Positions 35,846-46,700 of a stretch of DNA of 64,000 nucleotides are shown piece by piece. The translations under genes were made by a program, and so were the position numbers. How positions within the stretch are numbered: the first letter of the stretch is position 1; the number at the start of each line of letters is the position of its first letter. The notes beneath the pieces were generated by a model that was given only the letters and a program-made list of their open reading frames with translations, searched no databases and was not told the origin of the DNA. This DNA is from Marasmius tenuissimus (Eukaryota > Basidiomycota > Agaricomycetes > Agaricales > Marasmiaceae): assembly GCA_029532415.1 (NCBI GenBank), contig JAQOTA010000053.1, forward strand, positions 310,001 to 374,000. The letters run 5' to 3'.

Positions 35846-36935
35846 ATGGACGCTAACATAGAGTTGTCTAGTACCCACTCTACCATGTCAAGCTCGACTC
35901 GGACCACAATTCCCGGGTTGGGTTATCTTTCTGGAAAAGCTATAAAGAGATTGGGAGAGGCCGTGCTGAATGGGGTTGACAATGTCGTCGTTAATAGGCA
36001 GCTCGGTCGCATCGAGGCTTCAGTGAAGACGGACAATGCCTGGCATGAGGACACGCCATCCCCGGAGGTCAAACAAATGTGTCGAGTCCTTTTAGAATTC
36101 TCGCAGTGCGTAATCGCACCTCAATCTTGGCTTGAGAGCTGTGGACTGAATCGAAGTCTGTAGTCCTGAGTATCCTTTTTCGATCCGAACGCGAGCTTTA
36201 CGAGTTATTATGACTCTAATTGGTTCAATGAAGTTCATTGGACTTGCTGCGGCCCTTGTCAATCTCAACTCGATGCCACAAACTCAAACACATCTTTATG
36301 ATGTGCTTGACTGTCTCTGGGACTCCAAATTATCCGAAAAGTACGCCAGAGTCTTCTCTCCCACTGGTTTCTTTGATGCTGACTCCATTATCGATAGTGC
36401 ATTCAAGCGAGAAGCTGAAGCTGGAGATGAAGCTACAAGAAAGAAGATTTCAGCACTCCGTTCAGCCGGTTACGAATCTTATGTCGCCTCTTCTCCCCAG
36501 GCCCATACCTCCATCTTATTACTATCATCGCCATTCGTTCTCTATCTCACCCTCATCGCCGTACTCGGAGATACCAAGTACACTCACATCATACTCTCCG
36601 AACAGTTGGATATCGTCCGGTTTCTGCGATTTTTGGGTCTGTTCGACGAAAACAGGGGCAGAACGGATATCGTGGCGGGAAGACTCTTTATGCAGGTTCT
36701 CCAGCTCCGCCTGGCTCCTACGCCCGATGATGACGAGTCGAGCCTGAAGACAGTCGTCAAAAATGCTATCTCGTCAGTGAAACGAGAAGTGCATGGTCAT
36801 ATAGGAGTACTCAGTTCTGCACTGCCTCCCATACCGGCCTACACCTACCTAGTTTTTCTGCAATCCCTCCACGCATCCCATCTACTACCAGTACAGTCGG
36901 CCGAACAGCCTGAAAACTCCATCGAGCCAACATGA
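35846..36935 (+). CDS. G-alpha-like protein copy C, truncated to the N-terminal extension
   Basis: Three exons (35846-36105, 36164-36340, 36398-36935) give 324 residues. Exons 1 and 2 are exactly the lengths seen in copy B (260 and 177 nt), with the same intron phases. Homology to copies A and B runs through VVKNAISSV at about residue 275, then breaks into an unrelated Pro/Leu-rich tail that ends before any P-loop. No G-alpha domain is found downstream. It is either a truncated pseudogene or a stand-alone version of the N-terminal domain. The intact frame and splice sites make expression possible. Third member of the tandem array. Confidence 0.75.
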
Positions 36936-37390
36936 CCTTAATCGACCGCTGATGTGTTGGTTTGCCGGTTTTGCGCCCATCGACTGGACGCACGAAACCA
37001 TTGTGCGGGATAGGCCACCTTGGAGGCAATCCCAGGAGCCCTGACGGGACGTCAGATTCATGATACTTCCTCCTCGCCCACAGAACGCCGATATAATCTT
37101 GTATGGACCGCTTCAAAAGGGATATTCAGGGATATTCTCGTGATGGTTTTACTGTCTAGATCGCAAAGTTGAGGGAGCGGTGAGGAGTTTGATGTTTTTC
37201 CAATATCGTAGGTACTACGAGAAGCTACACAAATGTTGTTGATAAGTAGGGTAATAGAGCACAAACATAGCACTGACTGGATTCTTCCGTCACAAAACCC
37301 TTGGGTTAAGCTTGAACTAAAAGCGTAGCTGCAAGGAAGATAGTGAATAGAAGAGAGTACGGTCATAGCAGAAAAGTGAATGCGTAGACT
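36936..37390. other. Intergenic
   Basis: No gene recognised. The missing G-alpha domain of copy C is not found here on either strand. Confidence 0.5.
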
Positions 37391-38028
37391 CTAGGCCTCG
37401 GCTTCGGAAAGACAAGGTAAAAGGTACCACCCATCTGAATCTAATCTACATGTTCTGGAATATACCGTAACTGTGGTATAGTCCTTCGACCACGCGAAAA
37501 CTCCTGGGTTTTCCCAGGCCACTGCGTGTTCGACGGTCATAGGCACTAGAACACCGATTTCCCAATTTACAGTGATATCCCAGCCGTCGTCTGGTCGTGT
37601 AATCCTGTTCCTCGGCATACGGCAGATGGCGGACGAGAGCAGAGAAGGTTGGTATGGCCCGAGTTGAGTTTTGATGCCTTTTACTTGAGCAAACGTCGCC
37701 GAGAGCTGGCTAGGATATTGCGTGTCCAACGAGTGCCAGAGCTTCATTGCGAGAGTGGGGTTTCCGTGACGGTATTCTCGTTGACACCGGGGGCCAGGTC
37801 TCGATGACAAGTTCGGGCTGGCAAAGAGGTTGCACTATGAACACGTTCGAAGGCTGGAGAAAATGATGGTTGAGGACACCAATAGGTACTACCGGCAACC
37901 GAACGCACCATTATTTGCCCGTCAATATCCCGAACACTCATGGGTACTGTATCGTCCCCTTTTTCATTATATTCACCTTTCGTCGGCGTAACGATTGACT
38001 GAGACCCGCTCATTGATGACTGTAACAT
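37391..38028 (-). CDS. Hypothetical small protein, tentative spliced model
   Basis: The first two exons look convincing: 38028-37909 (start MLQSSMSGSQSIVTPTKGEY, donor GTGCGT) and 37853-37788 (ending ...LVIETWPP, next donor GTGTCA). The 3' part is uncertain. A frame with GWDITVNWEIGVLVPM and HAVAWENPGVFAWSKDY looks coding and can be joined by one or two more introns, ending near 37391. No domain is recognised, and no signal peptide or membrane helix is seen. The end and total length should be treated as provisional. Confidence 0.35.
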
Positions 38029-38660
38029 CCTTGCTGCCGCCTTGATTCTCCGTCAATAGGCCGTTCGTTATTGGGGATGTCGAGATTGTCCTGACAGCTG
38101 GATGGCCATAATTGTTCAGCCATTCAAGCTAGTGATTGGAGGTCCGGTTAAAATCACACCTGGGAACCTTCATCCATTGGGTTGTTTGACGCCCACCGAT
38201 TGGCTTCTCGACAATCCTAGATCTATGGCACTCTGCTCACATGCTCGCGAGTTCTCAGCATGTGAAGTTGTAGATAGAAGAAAGGTGGTTAGGAGCAGTG
38301 ATCTGAGCACTTTCTGAGTCGAGCTTGCGTCGAAAGCAACTACACAAAACAAACTTGAGACCAAGAATAATGCCAAAGACGGGAATAAAAATGAACCTGT
38401 TCTTTCTTTGAAGCCTAGGTTTAACTGAAGTACCTCCAATAATTTTTTGTGAAAATTGAGGCTGATTTACTCTTGAGTCGAAAAAGGTTGAACGATGTTA
38501 ATGAGGGTGAGTCGAGTGAGGAAACAACCATGGCTTTAGTGCCAGTGCTGAGTGGGCGCCCGGCACTGGGAGTCTAGGGAAGGGACGTCCGGCCCGGGTG
38601 CTCGATCCTCCGTCGACACAAACCAAACACACGTAAACTCAAACCTGTTCCGCAACCACG
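38029..38660. other. Left part of a segmental duplication (copy 1)
   Basis: About 38130-38330 resembles 56790-57000, for example CATGCTCGCGAG versus CATGCTCGTGAG followed by GGTTGTAGATA-like sequence. It marks the edge of the duplicated block carrying a small membrane protein gene and a DUF6699 gene. Confidence 0.5.
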
Positions 38661-38747
38661 ATGAGCTCTGCAACGACTTCCACGACGACGACGATACCGG
38701 GCAACATTCTCAATGACAAAGACAACTGCATAATCTCAAGCTCATAA
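38661..38747 (+). pseudogene. Truncated copy of the small single-helix membrane protein gene
   Basis: Starts MSSATTSTTTTIPGN like the intact gene at 57317 (MSSATILTTTIPSN) but stops after 28 residues. Remnants of the lost 3' half, including AATGTCCTTTAGCATTT and GTCGACGCTGACCGTTGACGAG, persist to about 38873. The comparison shows an insertion or divergence plus an early stop. Confidence 0.6.
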
Positions 38748-39124
38748 ACGAGAGAATTTTGACTGTCTACGGTCAGCATGATTAATCAAGAAAAGTTTTA
38801 CTTATTGCTGACTGTAATGTCCTTTAGCATTTCCCCCGCCGTCACTCTTGTTAGTCGACGCTGACCGTTGACGAGACTATCACGGGAAATGTAGAATACC
38901 CAATGGTCAACAGAATACCGTCCTTGATTGCTTTTGTCTCTACATACCAAGGCGGCAAGCTCAGAACGCGACGAGTTCATCATACATACGAACTTCGTGG
39001 GGTATCGTCATGGATCGACGACGACGTGTAGCGACGGGACGCGTGGGCTCGAAGGTGCGTTTTTTTCTGGTACATTGTCCAAGGTATACACTAATAATAC
39101 ACGAATCCCGATATAAAAAAGTGG

Positions 39125-39847
39125 TCAACCAACTACAAGTTCCCAAATATCTCCTCCGACTCGACTCGTTCTCAGCCCCAGGAATACCCTTCGACCTCGC
39201 AGAAAGTCCATCTTGATTCTGCTTCTCTCCTCGCCAACGGGTTGTAACATCTCTCTCGAAATTGCAACAAGCACGTCAACAACCGTGACTCCTCTCGAGT
39301 CCAAACCGGATTCATGAACCGTTATCGGCCATGGTAGCCAATGGTGTACCACTGTCATCGAGGGAATCGCTGGGAACGTAGCCGGGTCCCTTAACGCGCT
39401 CCAGCCACTTTCCATCGCGGCCTCTACGCCCTCGTGCGACCACAGCAGGTCCCAGTGCAGTCCAGCTTTTCTCGGTGCAAGTAGCAGTCGATGTAGCACT
39501 ACCTCGCTACCGCACTGTGTAGGCAGAGGAACACATTGGTGACGGCGTAGAGCAGGAGGGGTTGTTCCCGTCACTCGACTTTCGTGACTTTCCTCAAAAG
39601 GAAATCCTGGTCTAAGGGGGCTTGTCGTTTTCGCGGTCGTTGTGGACGTCGATCGCGATGTCCAGGTGTCCTCTGTCGCGACTGAAAACTCTTCACGATG
39701 CTCTCTGGCCTCATCGAATGACTTTGCCATCGATTGCGGTGTCTTCATCGTGCCGGGGGCGTCTTTGATGGATCGTGTTGCGTCCAGTACTGGCGGTGTG
39801 CAATGTGGTGGGAAGCGGACGAGATATCGAGAAGTTGGGTTGGTCAT
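39125..39847 (-). CDS. DUF6699 domain protein, copy 1
   Basis: Single coding exon of 240 residues. The start chosen (MTNPTSRYLVRFPPHC) aligns with copy 4 (MTNPASRYLVHFPPHC). A Ser/Thr/Pro-rich N-terminal half (to about residue 105) is followed by the conserved domain: PLPTQCGSEVVLHRLLLAP, GLHWDLLWSHEG, a DPATFPAIPSMTVVHHWLPW block, VTVVDVLVAIS and a GGDIWELVVG end. The function of DUF6699 is unknown. No signal peptide or membrane helix. The promoter is the shared TATA/ACGCGT module upstream, and a 5'UTR intron with a GTGAGG donor at about 39952 is likely. Closest relative in the window is copy 4. Confidence 0.85.
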   Translation of the reverse strand: MTNPTSRYLVRFPPHCTPPVLDATRSIKDAPGTMKTPQSMAKSFDEAREHREEFSVATEDTWTSRSTSTTTAKTTSPLRPGFPFEESHESRVTGTTPPALRRHQCVPLPTQCGSEVVLHRLLLAPRKAGLHWDLLWSHEGVEAAMESGWSALRDPATFPAIPSMTVVHHWLPWPITVHESGLDSRGVTVVDVLVAISREMLQPVGEERSRIKMDFLRGRRVFLGLRTSRVGGDIWELVVG

Positions 39848-40101
39848 CGTGTATCGCATGTGGTGATGAGCAGGGATATTCAATTCGACGTTCTCTACGG
39901 CCTGGTCAACCTCACAACATCGACGAGAACCATATCCTCCAGACGCCCTCACCTAGCGGTATAAGCACCGTGGCCACTCTTTGAGCCTTCGTATGAGCTT
40001 TTGGGAGCGGGGGGAAATGGGGGGAATGCAAGGAAACGGTGGGGAGATGGTGGGGGTGTTGGTGAAAGATGGGTTCCAATGGGTGGGACGTTGGGCATAC
40101 T

Positions 40102-40138
40102 TATATATGTGCAGGAGGGATATGAGGAACTCACGCGT
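40102..40138 (-). promoter_or_regulatory. Shared promoter module of DUF6699 copy 1
   Basis: TATATA at about 40102-40107 and CTCACGCGTCAC with the ACGCGT core at 40133-40138, about 255-290 bp upstream of the ATG. The ACGCGT core equals the MluI cell-cycle box recognised by MBF-type factors in yeasts. Confidence 0.65.
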
Positions 40139-40582
40139 CACGTCTGAACTCTGTCACTGTCACCACCATTGTTTCCAGCTCACATTAGGGTCACGCCGTA
40201 ACGCACCCTAAGCCCCAGCGTTCTTTCCCAGAACATACCACAGCCTCGAGATACTTTCTCGGACGACTTGCAAGACGGCTTTTCGACTCGTGACCTCTTG
40301 CTAGCCCATTGGACCACGCCCTGTGGATATTTGTCGTTCCCACCGCAGATGCCGACTCTCGCTATGGCCTCGCGTCCTCATTTCCTTCACTCGTGGACAT
40401 TGAGATACGGCAAACAAAACTTCTTATAGGGCCATTTGGGTGCCTCAGCTCTCTTCTCATACCAGCACACGGGACTTGGCTTGAAGACGGCTATGACGTT
40501 TTGGAAGGGTACTCGGTATGTGTGCATAATTATCAACGAAGTTTTCACCTACTAATTCAACCTTTTTGTTGGTACAAAGGGC

Positions 40583-41296
40583 TCAATCGACCACGAGTTC
40601 CCATACGTCTCCTCCGAGCTGGCTAGTTCTCAGTCCAAGGAATATCCTCCGACCGCGCAGAAAGTCCAACCTGATCCTACTCCTCTGCTCGCCGACTGGC
40701 AGCAGAAGTTCTTTCGATATCGTGACGAGCACATCCGCCACGCTAACTCCTCCCGAGTCCGGATCAGACGCATGTACGGTTATCGGCCACGGTAGCCAAG
40801 GATGCACGATTGACATCGAGGGGAGTCCAGGAAAAGTAGCCGGTTCACTCAGAGCCTTCCGATGGCTCTCTGACACGCTCTCCACGCTCTCGTGTGACCA
40901 TAGTAGGTCCCAATGCAGACCTGCTTGTCTTGGGGACAGAAGCAGCCGATGTGGCACTGCCTCGGAGTCACATTGCGTGGGCAGGGGGATAGGTCGCCGA
41001 CGGGAAAGAGGAGGAGGGTTCATTTCAGTGGCGCTTTCGTAACTTTCCCTAAAAGGAAAGCGTGGTGAAGGCGCGTTCGTTGTAGAGATCGAAGACGTTG
41101 ACCGCGATGACGAGGAGCCCTCCGTTATCACTGGGAACGCCTCGGAATACTCCTTAAAGTTGGTGAGGGCTCTCGCTGTCGTTTGTGACGACCTCGTGTG
41201 GCTGGGAGACTCTTCGATGGAGGGTCTTCTATGGAATACGGGTGGCGAATCGCATGACGGGGAGTAAAGGGAACATCGAGGAGATGGGGTGGGCAT
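40583..41296 (-). CDS. DUF6699 domain protein, copy 2
   Basis: Single coding exon of 237 residues. A Ser/Pro-rich N-terminus is followed by the same domain as copy 1: PLPTQCDSEAVPHRLLLSP, GLHWDLLWSHES, an EPATFPGLPSMSIVHPWLPW block, a VSVADVLVTIS segment and GGDVWELVVD. The GLHWDL, LPWPITVHAS and FLRGRR blocks are the most conserved across all five paralogs. A likely 5'UTR intron has a GTGAGA donor near 41397. A tandem GGTTGGGAGAT repeat (about 41487-41510) lies between it and the TATA box. Function unknown. Confidence 0.85.
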   Translation of the reverse strand: MPTPSPRCSLYSPSCDSPPVFHRRPSIEESPSHTRSSQTTARALTNFKEYSEAFPVITEGSSSSRSTSSISTTNAPSPRFPFRESYESATEMNPPPLSRRRPIPLPTQCDSEAVPHRLLLSPRQAGLHWDLLWSHESVESVSESHRKALSEPATFPGLPSMSIVHPWLPWPITVHASDPDSGGVSVADVLVTISKELLLPVGEQRSRIRLDFLRGRRIFLGLRTSQLGGDVWELVVD

Positions 41297-41559
41297 CGTG
41301 CTCTTTATGATGGAGGGGAGCTTATCCGACGTTCTTTACGCCCTAGTCAGCCCCGACATCGACTGGAGCAATACCTCTCTCTTCGATCTCACCTGACAGT
41401 TCTCAAACTCGGAGGTGCACTCTGATTCTACGTATGACCTCTGGCCTCTGGGTAACGAGGGGAACTGGGGTGGAAGGCAAGGAGATGGTTGGGAGATGGT
41501 TGGGAGATGGCGGTATCAAAGAAAGATGTGCTGACATGGGTCGAACGGTTGGACGGTCT

Positions 41560-41587
41560 TATATACGAGAAGGGGAAACTCACGCGT
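41560..41587 (-). promoter_or_regulatory. Shared promoter module of DUF6699 copy 2
   Basis: TATATA at 41560-41565 and CTCACGCGTCAC with ACGCGT at 41582-41587, about 265-290 bp upstream of the ATG at 41296. Same order as in the other four copies. Confidence 0.65.
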
Positions 41588-41864
41588 CACGCTTGGTCTG
41601 TCACCGTCACTTCCAATTCATTTGAGGATGACGCCCGTCGCGCGTTAATCCCCAGCGCCCATTCCGAAACCACCTAAGACCCGCGATTTGATACGAGACA
41701 GCTCTTGCTCGGTGAATGTCATCTGGGCGGGCGTATGTACGACACCGGCATGATTATGAGAAGGTGTTCGTGCTTCAAGGGAGATGCGTCCTGTTGATTG
41801 GCGCTGCCCACGTACCATTAAAATTTTTTTTACAAATTACACTTGTTTCGATAACAGAAAGACC

Positions 41865-42584
41865 TCAACCCACGATGAGCTCCCACACATCCCCTCCAAT
41901 TCGACTGGTTATCAATCCAAGGAATGACCTACAACCTCGCAAGAGATCGGCTCTAACCCGACTCTTCTCCTCTCCGACTGGTCGCAGCAGCTCTTTCGAG
42001 ATCGTAACGAGCACATCCATGACAGCCACGCCTCTTGAGTCGAGGCCGGAGGCGTGAACTATGATTGGCCATGGTAGCCAATGGTGCACCACTGTCATCG
42101 AGGGCAGCGCAGGGAACGTAGCTGGGTCTCTCAATGCCTTCCATCGGCCCTCCAGCTCGTTCTCTACGCCCTCATGGGACCACAGGAGTTCCCAATGTAA
42201 CCCCGCTTTTCGAGGAGACAGAAGCAACCGATGTAACGCTACTTCGGTGCCGCATTGTGTGGGGAGAGGGATAGGTCGCCGGCGGCAAAGCGCAGGAGGG
42301 CGTATTTCCGTGCCACTCCCTTCGCGATTTTCCCTAAAAGGAATATGCGGGGAAGGCGCGCTCGTTTTCCCGGATAATTTAGACGTCGACGGCGATGAGC
42401 AGTCATCCTCCGTCGCTGTTGGAGACATCTCACAGTGCTTTCCCACCACGATGAGGACTCTTGATACCGTTCGCGATGATCCCATGACACCGGGAGAGTC
42501 TTCGATGGATCGTCCTCTTAAACATCCATGTGGCGCGTTGTGTGAGGGGAGGCGGCTGGGATATCGAGGAGATCGGCCAGACAT
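41865..42584 (-). CDS. DUF6699 domain protein, copy 3
   Basis: Single coding exon of 239 residues. It starts MSGRSPRYPSRLPSHNAPHG and has the usual low-complexity N-terminal half, then LPTQCGTEVALHRLLLSP, GLHWELLWSHEG (Glu replaces Asp in the WDL motif), a DPATFPALPSMTVVHHWLPW block, VAVMDVLVTIS and GGDVWELIVG. A 5'UTR intron with GTAAAG donor is likely near 42680. It resembles copy 5 in its upstream flank, suggesting block duplication. Function unknown. Confidence 0.85.
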   Translation of the reverse strand: MSGRSPRYPSRLPSHNAPHGCLRGRSIEDSPGVMGSSRTVSRVLIVVGKHCEMSPTATEDDCSSPSTSKLSGKTSAPSPHIPFRENREGSGTEIRPPALCRRRPIPLPTQCGTEVALHRLLLSPRKAGLHWELLWSHEGVENELEGRWKALRDPATFPALPSMTVVHHWLPWPIIVHASGLDSRGVAVMDVLVTISKELLRPVGEEKSRVRADLLRGCRSFLGLITSRIGGDVWELIVG

Positions 42585-43730
42585 TGTGGTCTGTGACGTG
42601 CAGGAGCTTATTTGATATCTTCGACGCCCTGGTCAGCCTCGTAACATCAAGGAGACGATTGTCATCCCCAACAACTTTACCTGATTGGCCTCAGACTCGA
42701 AGACGCTCTTTAATCCTTTCTAAGAGCTTTGGGAATTGGGGGGAATCAAGGGGACACCGGAAAGACGAAGAAGCGGTGGTGGTGGTGGTGTTGGAGAAAG
42801 ATGGTTCGACATGTCTCGATGCATGGGGTGGTCTTATATAGGTGCAAGAGGGACTAGCTCACGCGTCACACCCGACCTGCCTATCTGGTCTGTCACTGTC
42901 ACCTTCCAATTCACTTGTTGATCCCCAATGTAACCCCACACATCTGTACTAAGCCCCAGGGCTTTTCACTGGACCAAGTCACAGCCTCGGGCGCCACTGC
43001 GCAACTTGGTAGACTCAGGCACGCAGTTGATGTTTTTATTCGACGCTCGTTATTTATGAGGCGCAACCTTTCGTTTGATGTTTGTATCATATACTCGCTA
43101 CCCGCAACAGCCTGTTCGGTCCATGTCTGAATCGAGTGTTCATAACCCATCTTTTCCCTGGTATTACCGTCGTCCTTTCATTCATCGCTTATCTTGAGGG
43201 ACAGTAAATACATGACACTTTAGACTTGCAAGGGACCAGTAGTCAAACAACTTGAATCGCCAGCGAAATTCGTCAGTCGAAGTCTACGACTCAGTATACA
43301 AGAAAGGGCCTAACCTTAAAACGACACCACCGAGGGGAAGCACGAACTTAGGGAGGGCAAACGAGTTCGGCGACTTATGAATCATGATGCACGATGTCCG
43401 AATGACCGCGACGCCACATCGAAAAATATCGAACAATCGAACTCTGAGCCTCGTCAGGAGCATCCGACTCGGAAACATAGGCTTGGTGGACTCACCTATG
43501 CTTAGCGACTCAACATCAAGAAACTCAAGAGTCGAGTTGGACTGGAATAGGTCACGCACGACCCGAGTTACATACTAATGCCAACGGTTCATTTCTGTCT
43601 GTCATTTGGCAATACCCTCGAAGTCCCTTTCTAGATTCTCCTCCATTGAATAGCTCTAATACTTCGGCCTGAATCAGCCCAGCTGAAGTGGTCATGCGAT
43701 TCAAAAACGCAGATATTTCTCATAATTTTC
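42585..43730. other. Promoter of DUF6699 copy 3 and unassigned sequence
   Basis: Contains the promoter module at 42835-42866. Beyond about 42950 nothing is recognised. The P-type ATPase phosphorylation motif DKTGT, expected downstream of the truncated ATPase half, is not found here. Confidence 0.5.
42835..42866 (-). promoter_or_regulatory. Shared promoter module of DUF6699 copy 3
   Basis: TATATA at 42835-42840 and CTCACGCGTCAC with ACGCGT at 42861-42866, about 250-280 bp upstream of the ATG. Confidence 0.65.
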
Positions 43731-46700
43731 TCATACATTTACGCGTTTCGAGACCCATATCTTTACGGCAAATACTAGAATGATCGTCACAGCAAGAGTC
43801 AAACCTAGAATGCTCTCGTTTTGAAAATGAGATCGTTATCGTACATGGATGGGGCGTACCTTCCGGCATGGACATAACAATCGAGGCACAGATGACTATG
43901 ATTTTCACGAACGAAAACACCTTCCCTTTCCAAGACCTTTAGAGATTAAGTCCCAACAGTGAAAGAAAGGGAGAAAAGTAAGCATACCGGTCGTCATTTG
44001 GTAGGTGGCTAAAGTTGAATTGACCTATCGCACTAAGCGCCTTGAGAAGGAGGAAACCACCGTAGGAGTACTGCAACGTTGTGGTAAGTTCGGCCCGACT
44101 GTCGAGGCGGCGCAGTGCTGCTGTAGCATTCAACACACCCCGTCGCACAATTGAGAGCTGACGAGTGCCTTACCCATCATAATTCCATTGCAGCTCCTTG
44201 TCCCCAGTACTGTCACTACAACGTATTTACCCAAGCCCTCCCGGACCTTGCTGCCACTCAATACGAAGCAATCAGTGTGCTTTGTACCTGCACCTGATGA
44301 GCCAAAGTGAGTTCGATGCAACGGTCGAATCACGATACGAGAAGTATCTTGCCTCCTTCCTTTTCCTTCTGCCTCAGAGTTGTCCATTCAGCCCAGGTCA
44401 CTTTCTTGATTACATCGCTCTCTCCTGTGACGGCACTTTCGTCACACCTGACGTTGTGGCCTGACAAGAGGATACCGTTGCAGAGAATGTTTTCACCCGG
44501 TCCCAGGAGTGCAATGTCGCCGACAACAACTTCCTGAAAACTATTCAGGTCACGGTGTGTGCGTGAACAACGATGAGAACTCACTCTGAAATCAACGATC
44601 TCTTCAAGCCCATTTCGAACAACCTTCACACTAAGCTTGTCCCTCTTATTTTCCAAAGCTCGAACCTGCCTCTCTTGCTGCCAGGCCTGGATCGGAGATA
44701 CAATGCCAACCTGGGCAGAATGTTCAAATGCGAACAAGAGATGATGGGTCGAGTCCACATACCACAACAATAAAAATAGCCGCCACGGTAGTCACTCCTT
44801 CAAAAAAGACCACAGGAGGGCCTTCTGCGCTATGCGTACCAATGGCATCGGGAAACCCAAAGGCCGGTGAGACAGCCATCCAAGTCTAGAAAGCAATGTT
44901 AGTACCACTCGTAGCTGTATTGCTTGAGAACGAACAAAAGTAGTACATACCAATTTAATGTTGTCCCACATTACTAGCGCCATGTGATCAAATAGTCTCC
45001 TCGCTTTTCGGACTGGCAACGAGTTTTCGCCGTATACGCGTCTTCTGTCAGCGAATGACGCGCTGAGGGCGCCCGAGTTGTCCCATTTGTCGTCGTCACC
45101 TTCTTCCGTACAAGAGACAGTGCCCAAGTCGTCAACAGAAGTGACCTTGCCTTGCCTATCGCCACGTCCTTCGTGACTCTCGTTGGTCCCTGTTCGAGCA
45201 AGATCGTTCCCAGCATCATGGTCTGTCTGCAGACCGCGTGAGGGGTCAGTCCCTAACCCCCGAACTATACCGACCACGCCGCCAAAGCTTTCCAAGGTCT
45301 CATAGCTCTTGGGGTGAAACATAAAAGCGAGCTCGTGAGGTTTAAACCTAAATGGTGTGGGGTCGACCTCCTTAATATCCGAGAGTTCCGCTCCCAACGT
45401 GCTCCGTCCCGCGGTGCGCGAATCCAAACTCGGATCGTCCGGGTTCAAATAACTAATGAAGGAAGGGTCTCCAGGAAAAGGGTTGCCGGCCTCGATCAAC
45501 CTGTGTAGGTAGCGCTGCAACATCGTTGCTGTCGGTCGTCGTAAGGGATCCTCGCCCCAACATAGTTCAACCAAATCCCATATGTGGTCTGGACACCAAC
45601 CTTCTGACGGTCGTTCTGGTCTGATGTGGTGAACGCTGACCTGAAAAATAACCGCAGCATCTATGAGGTGATGAAAAGGCGGCTTCCCAGTCATTATCTG
45701 TGTAAGTTCAAGTCAATAAAGTCGAATTGACGAAATTCTCCCGAGCGCACCTCAAGCACTGTACAGGCGAAAGCGTAGATATCTCGTGGGGTTTTTTTCG
45801 AGTCCTTAGTACTATTTCCCTTTGTATCTCCCTTGACATCCACTCCCGATGCGAATGAGAACATCTCAGGCGCCATCCACCTCGTGGAACCCTTGATACC
45901 CCCGCTACTAGTTGTAGGCATCATAGTTGTGTCAGCCAGGATGTCTGCCAACCCAAAATCCGCCAGAAGGCATTGGTGGTGTCCATCTACAAGAATATTG
46001 GCCTAAAGATGTTTATTGGGTTACATTCTGTGGGAGAGAGCCACGTACCCCTTTGATGTCTCCATGAACCACAGGGGGGGAGAGGGAGTGTAGGTACTGT
46101 AGTCCGGATACAATGTCGTAGAGCTGGTTGAGAATAGGAGTGTATTACGACGGTTATCAACAGACCAATCATACGAGCACCTACTGCCCGGATCCTATCG
46201 TGGCCAGGATTTTCCTTCAGGAACGTGATGATGTCTCCATGCTCCATCCAGGGTGAAACGAGGCAGAACCCTGACGGGAACAGGTTGGTATTCACTCCGA
46301 GTAGAGGAAGAAGGTTGGCGTGTTGGAGTTGCGTCCATAATAGTGCCTCTTGGCAGAAATTCTGGCGTTTCGTGAGCAGATTACCGAAAGTTATAATTCA
46401 GGCGACGCACTGCTATGAGTTGTTCCTTCTTCCGCCCACTCTCAGCTACGTGAACGCGTAAAACCTTCAAGCAAACTGCCTTCCCGCCTGTGGTGCCTTT
46501 GTATATGTCCTGGCAATGACAGAGTCAGTACGGTCATAGGCTTCATCCCATTCAAGAATTGAGCCACCGCAAAACCTCCACCAGTACGTGGATGAGTCCC
46601 ACTCTGTATTATGTCGTGCAAAAACAAAGACGGTGGAAGTGCCCGAAAACTCTTGACAAGACGTTTCAGGCATTCCATGCAACGCCATCTGTAATCATCT

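Noticed and set aside
42061..42615. 184-residue plus-strand frame opposite DUF6699 copy 3
   Set aside because: Shadow of the minus-strand gene. The plus-strand frames opposite the other copies are not conserved as proteins.
43284..43559. Possible continuation of the calcium ATPase (phosphorylation domain)
   Set aside because: The frame contains no DKTGT or nucleotide-binding motif and does not join in phase to the last ATPase exon.
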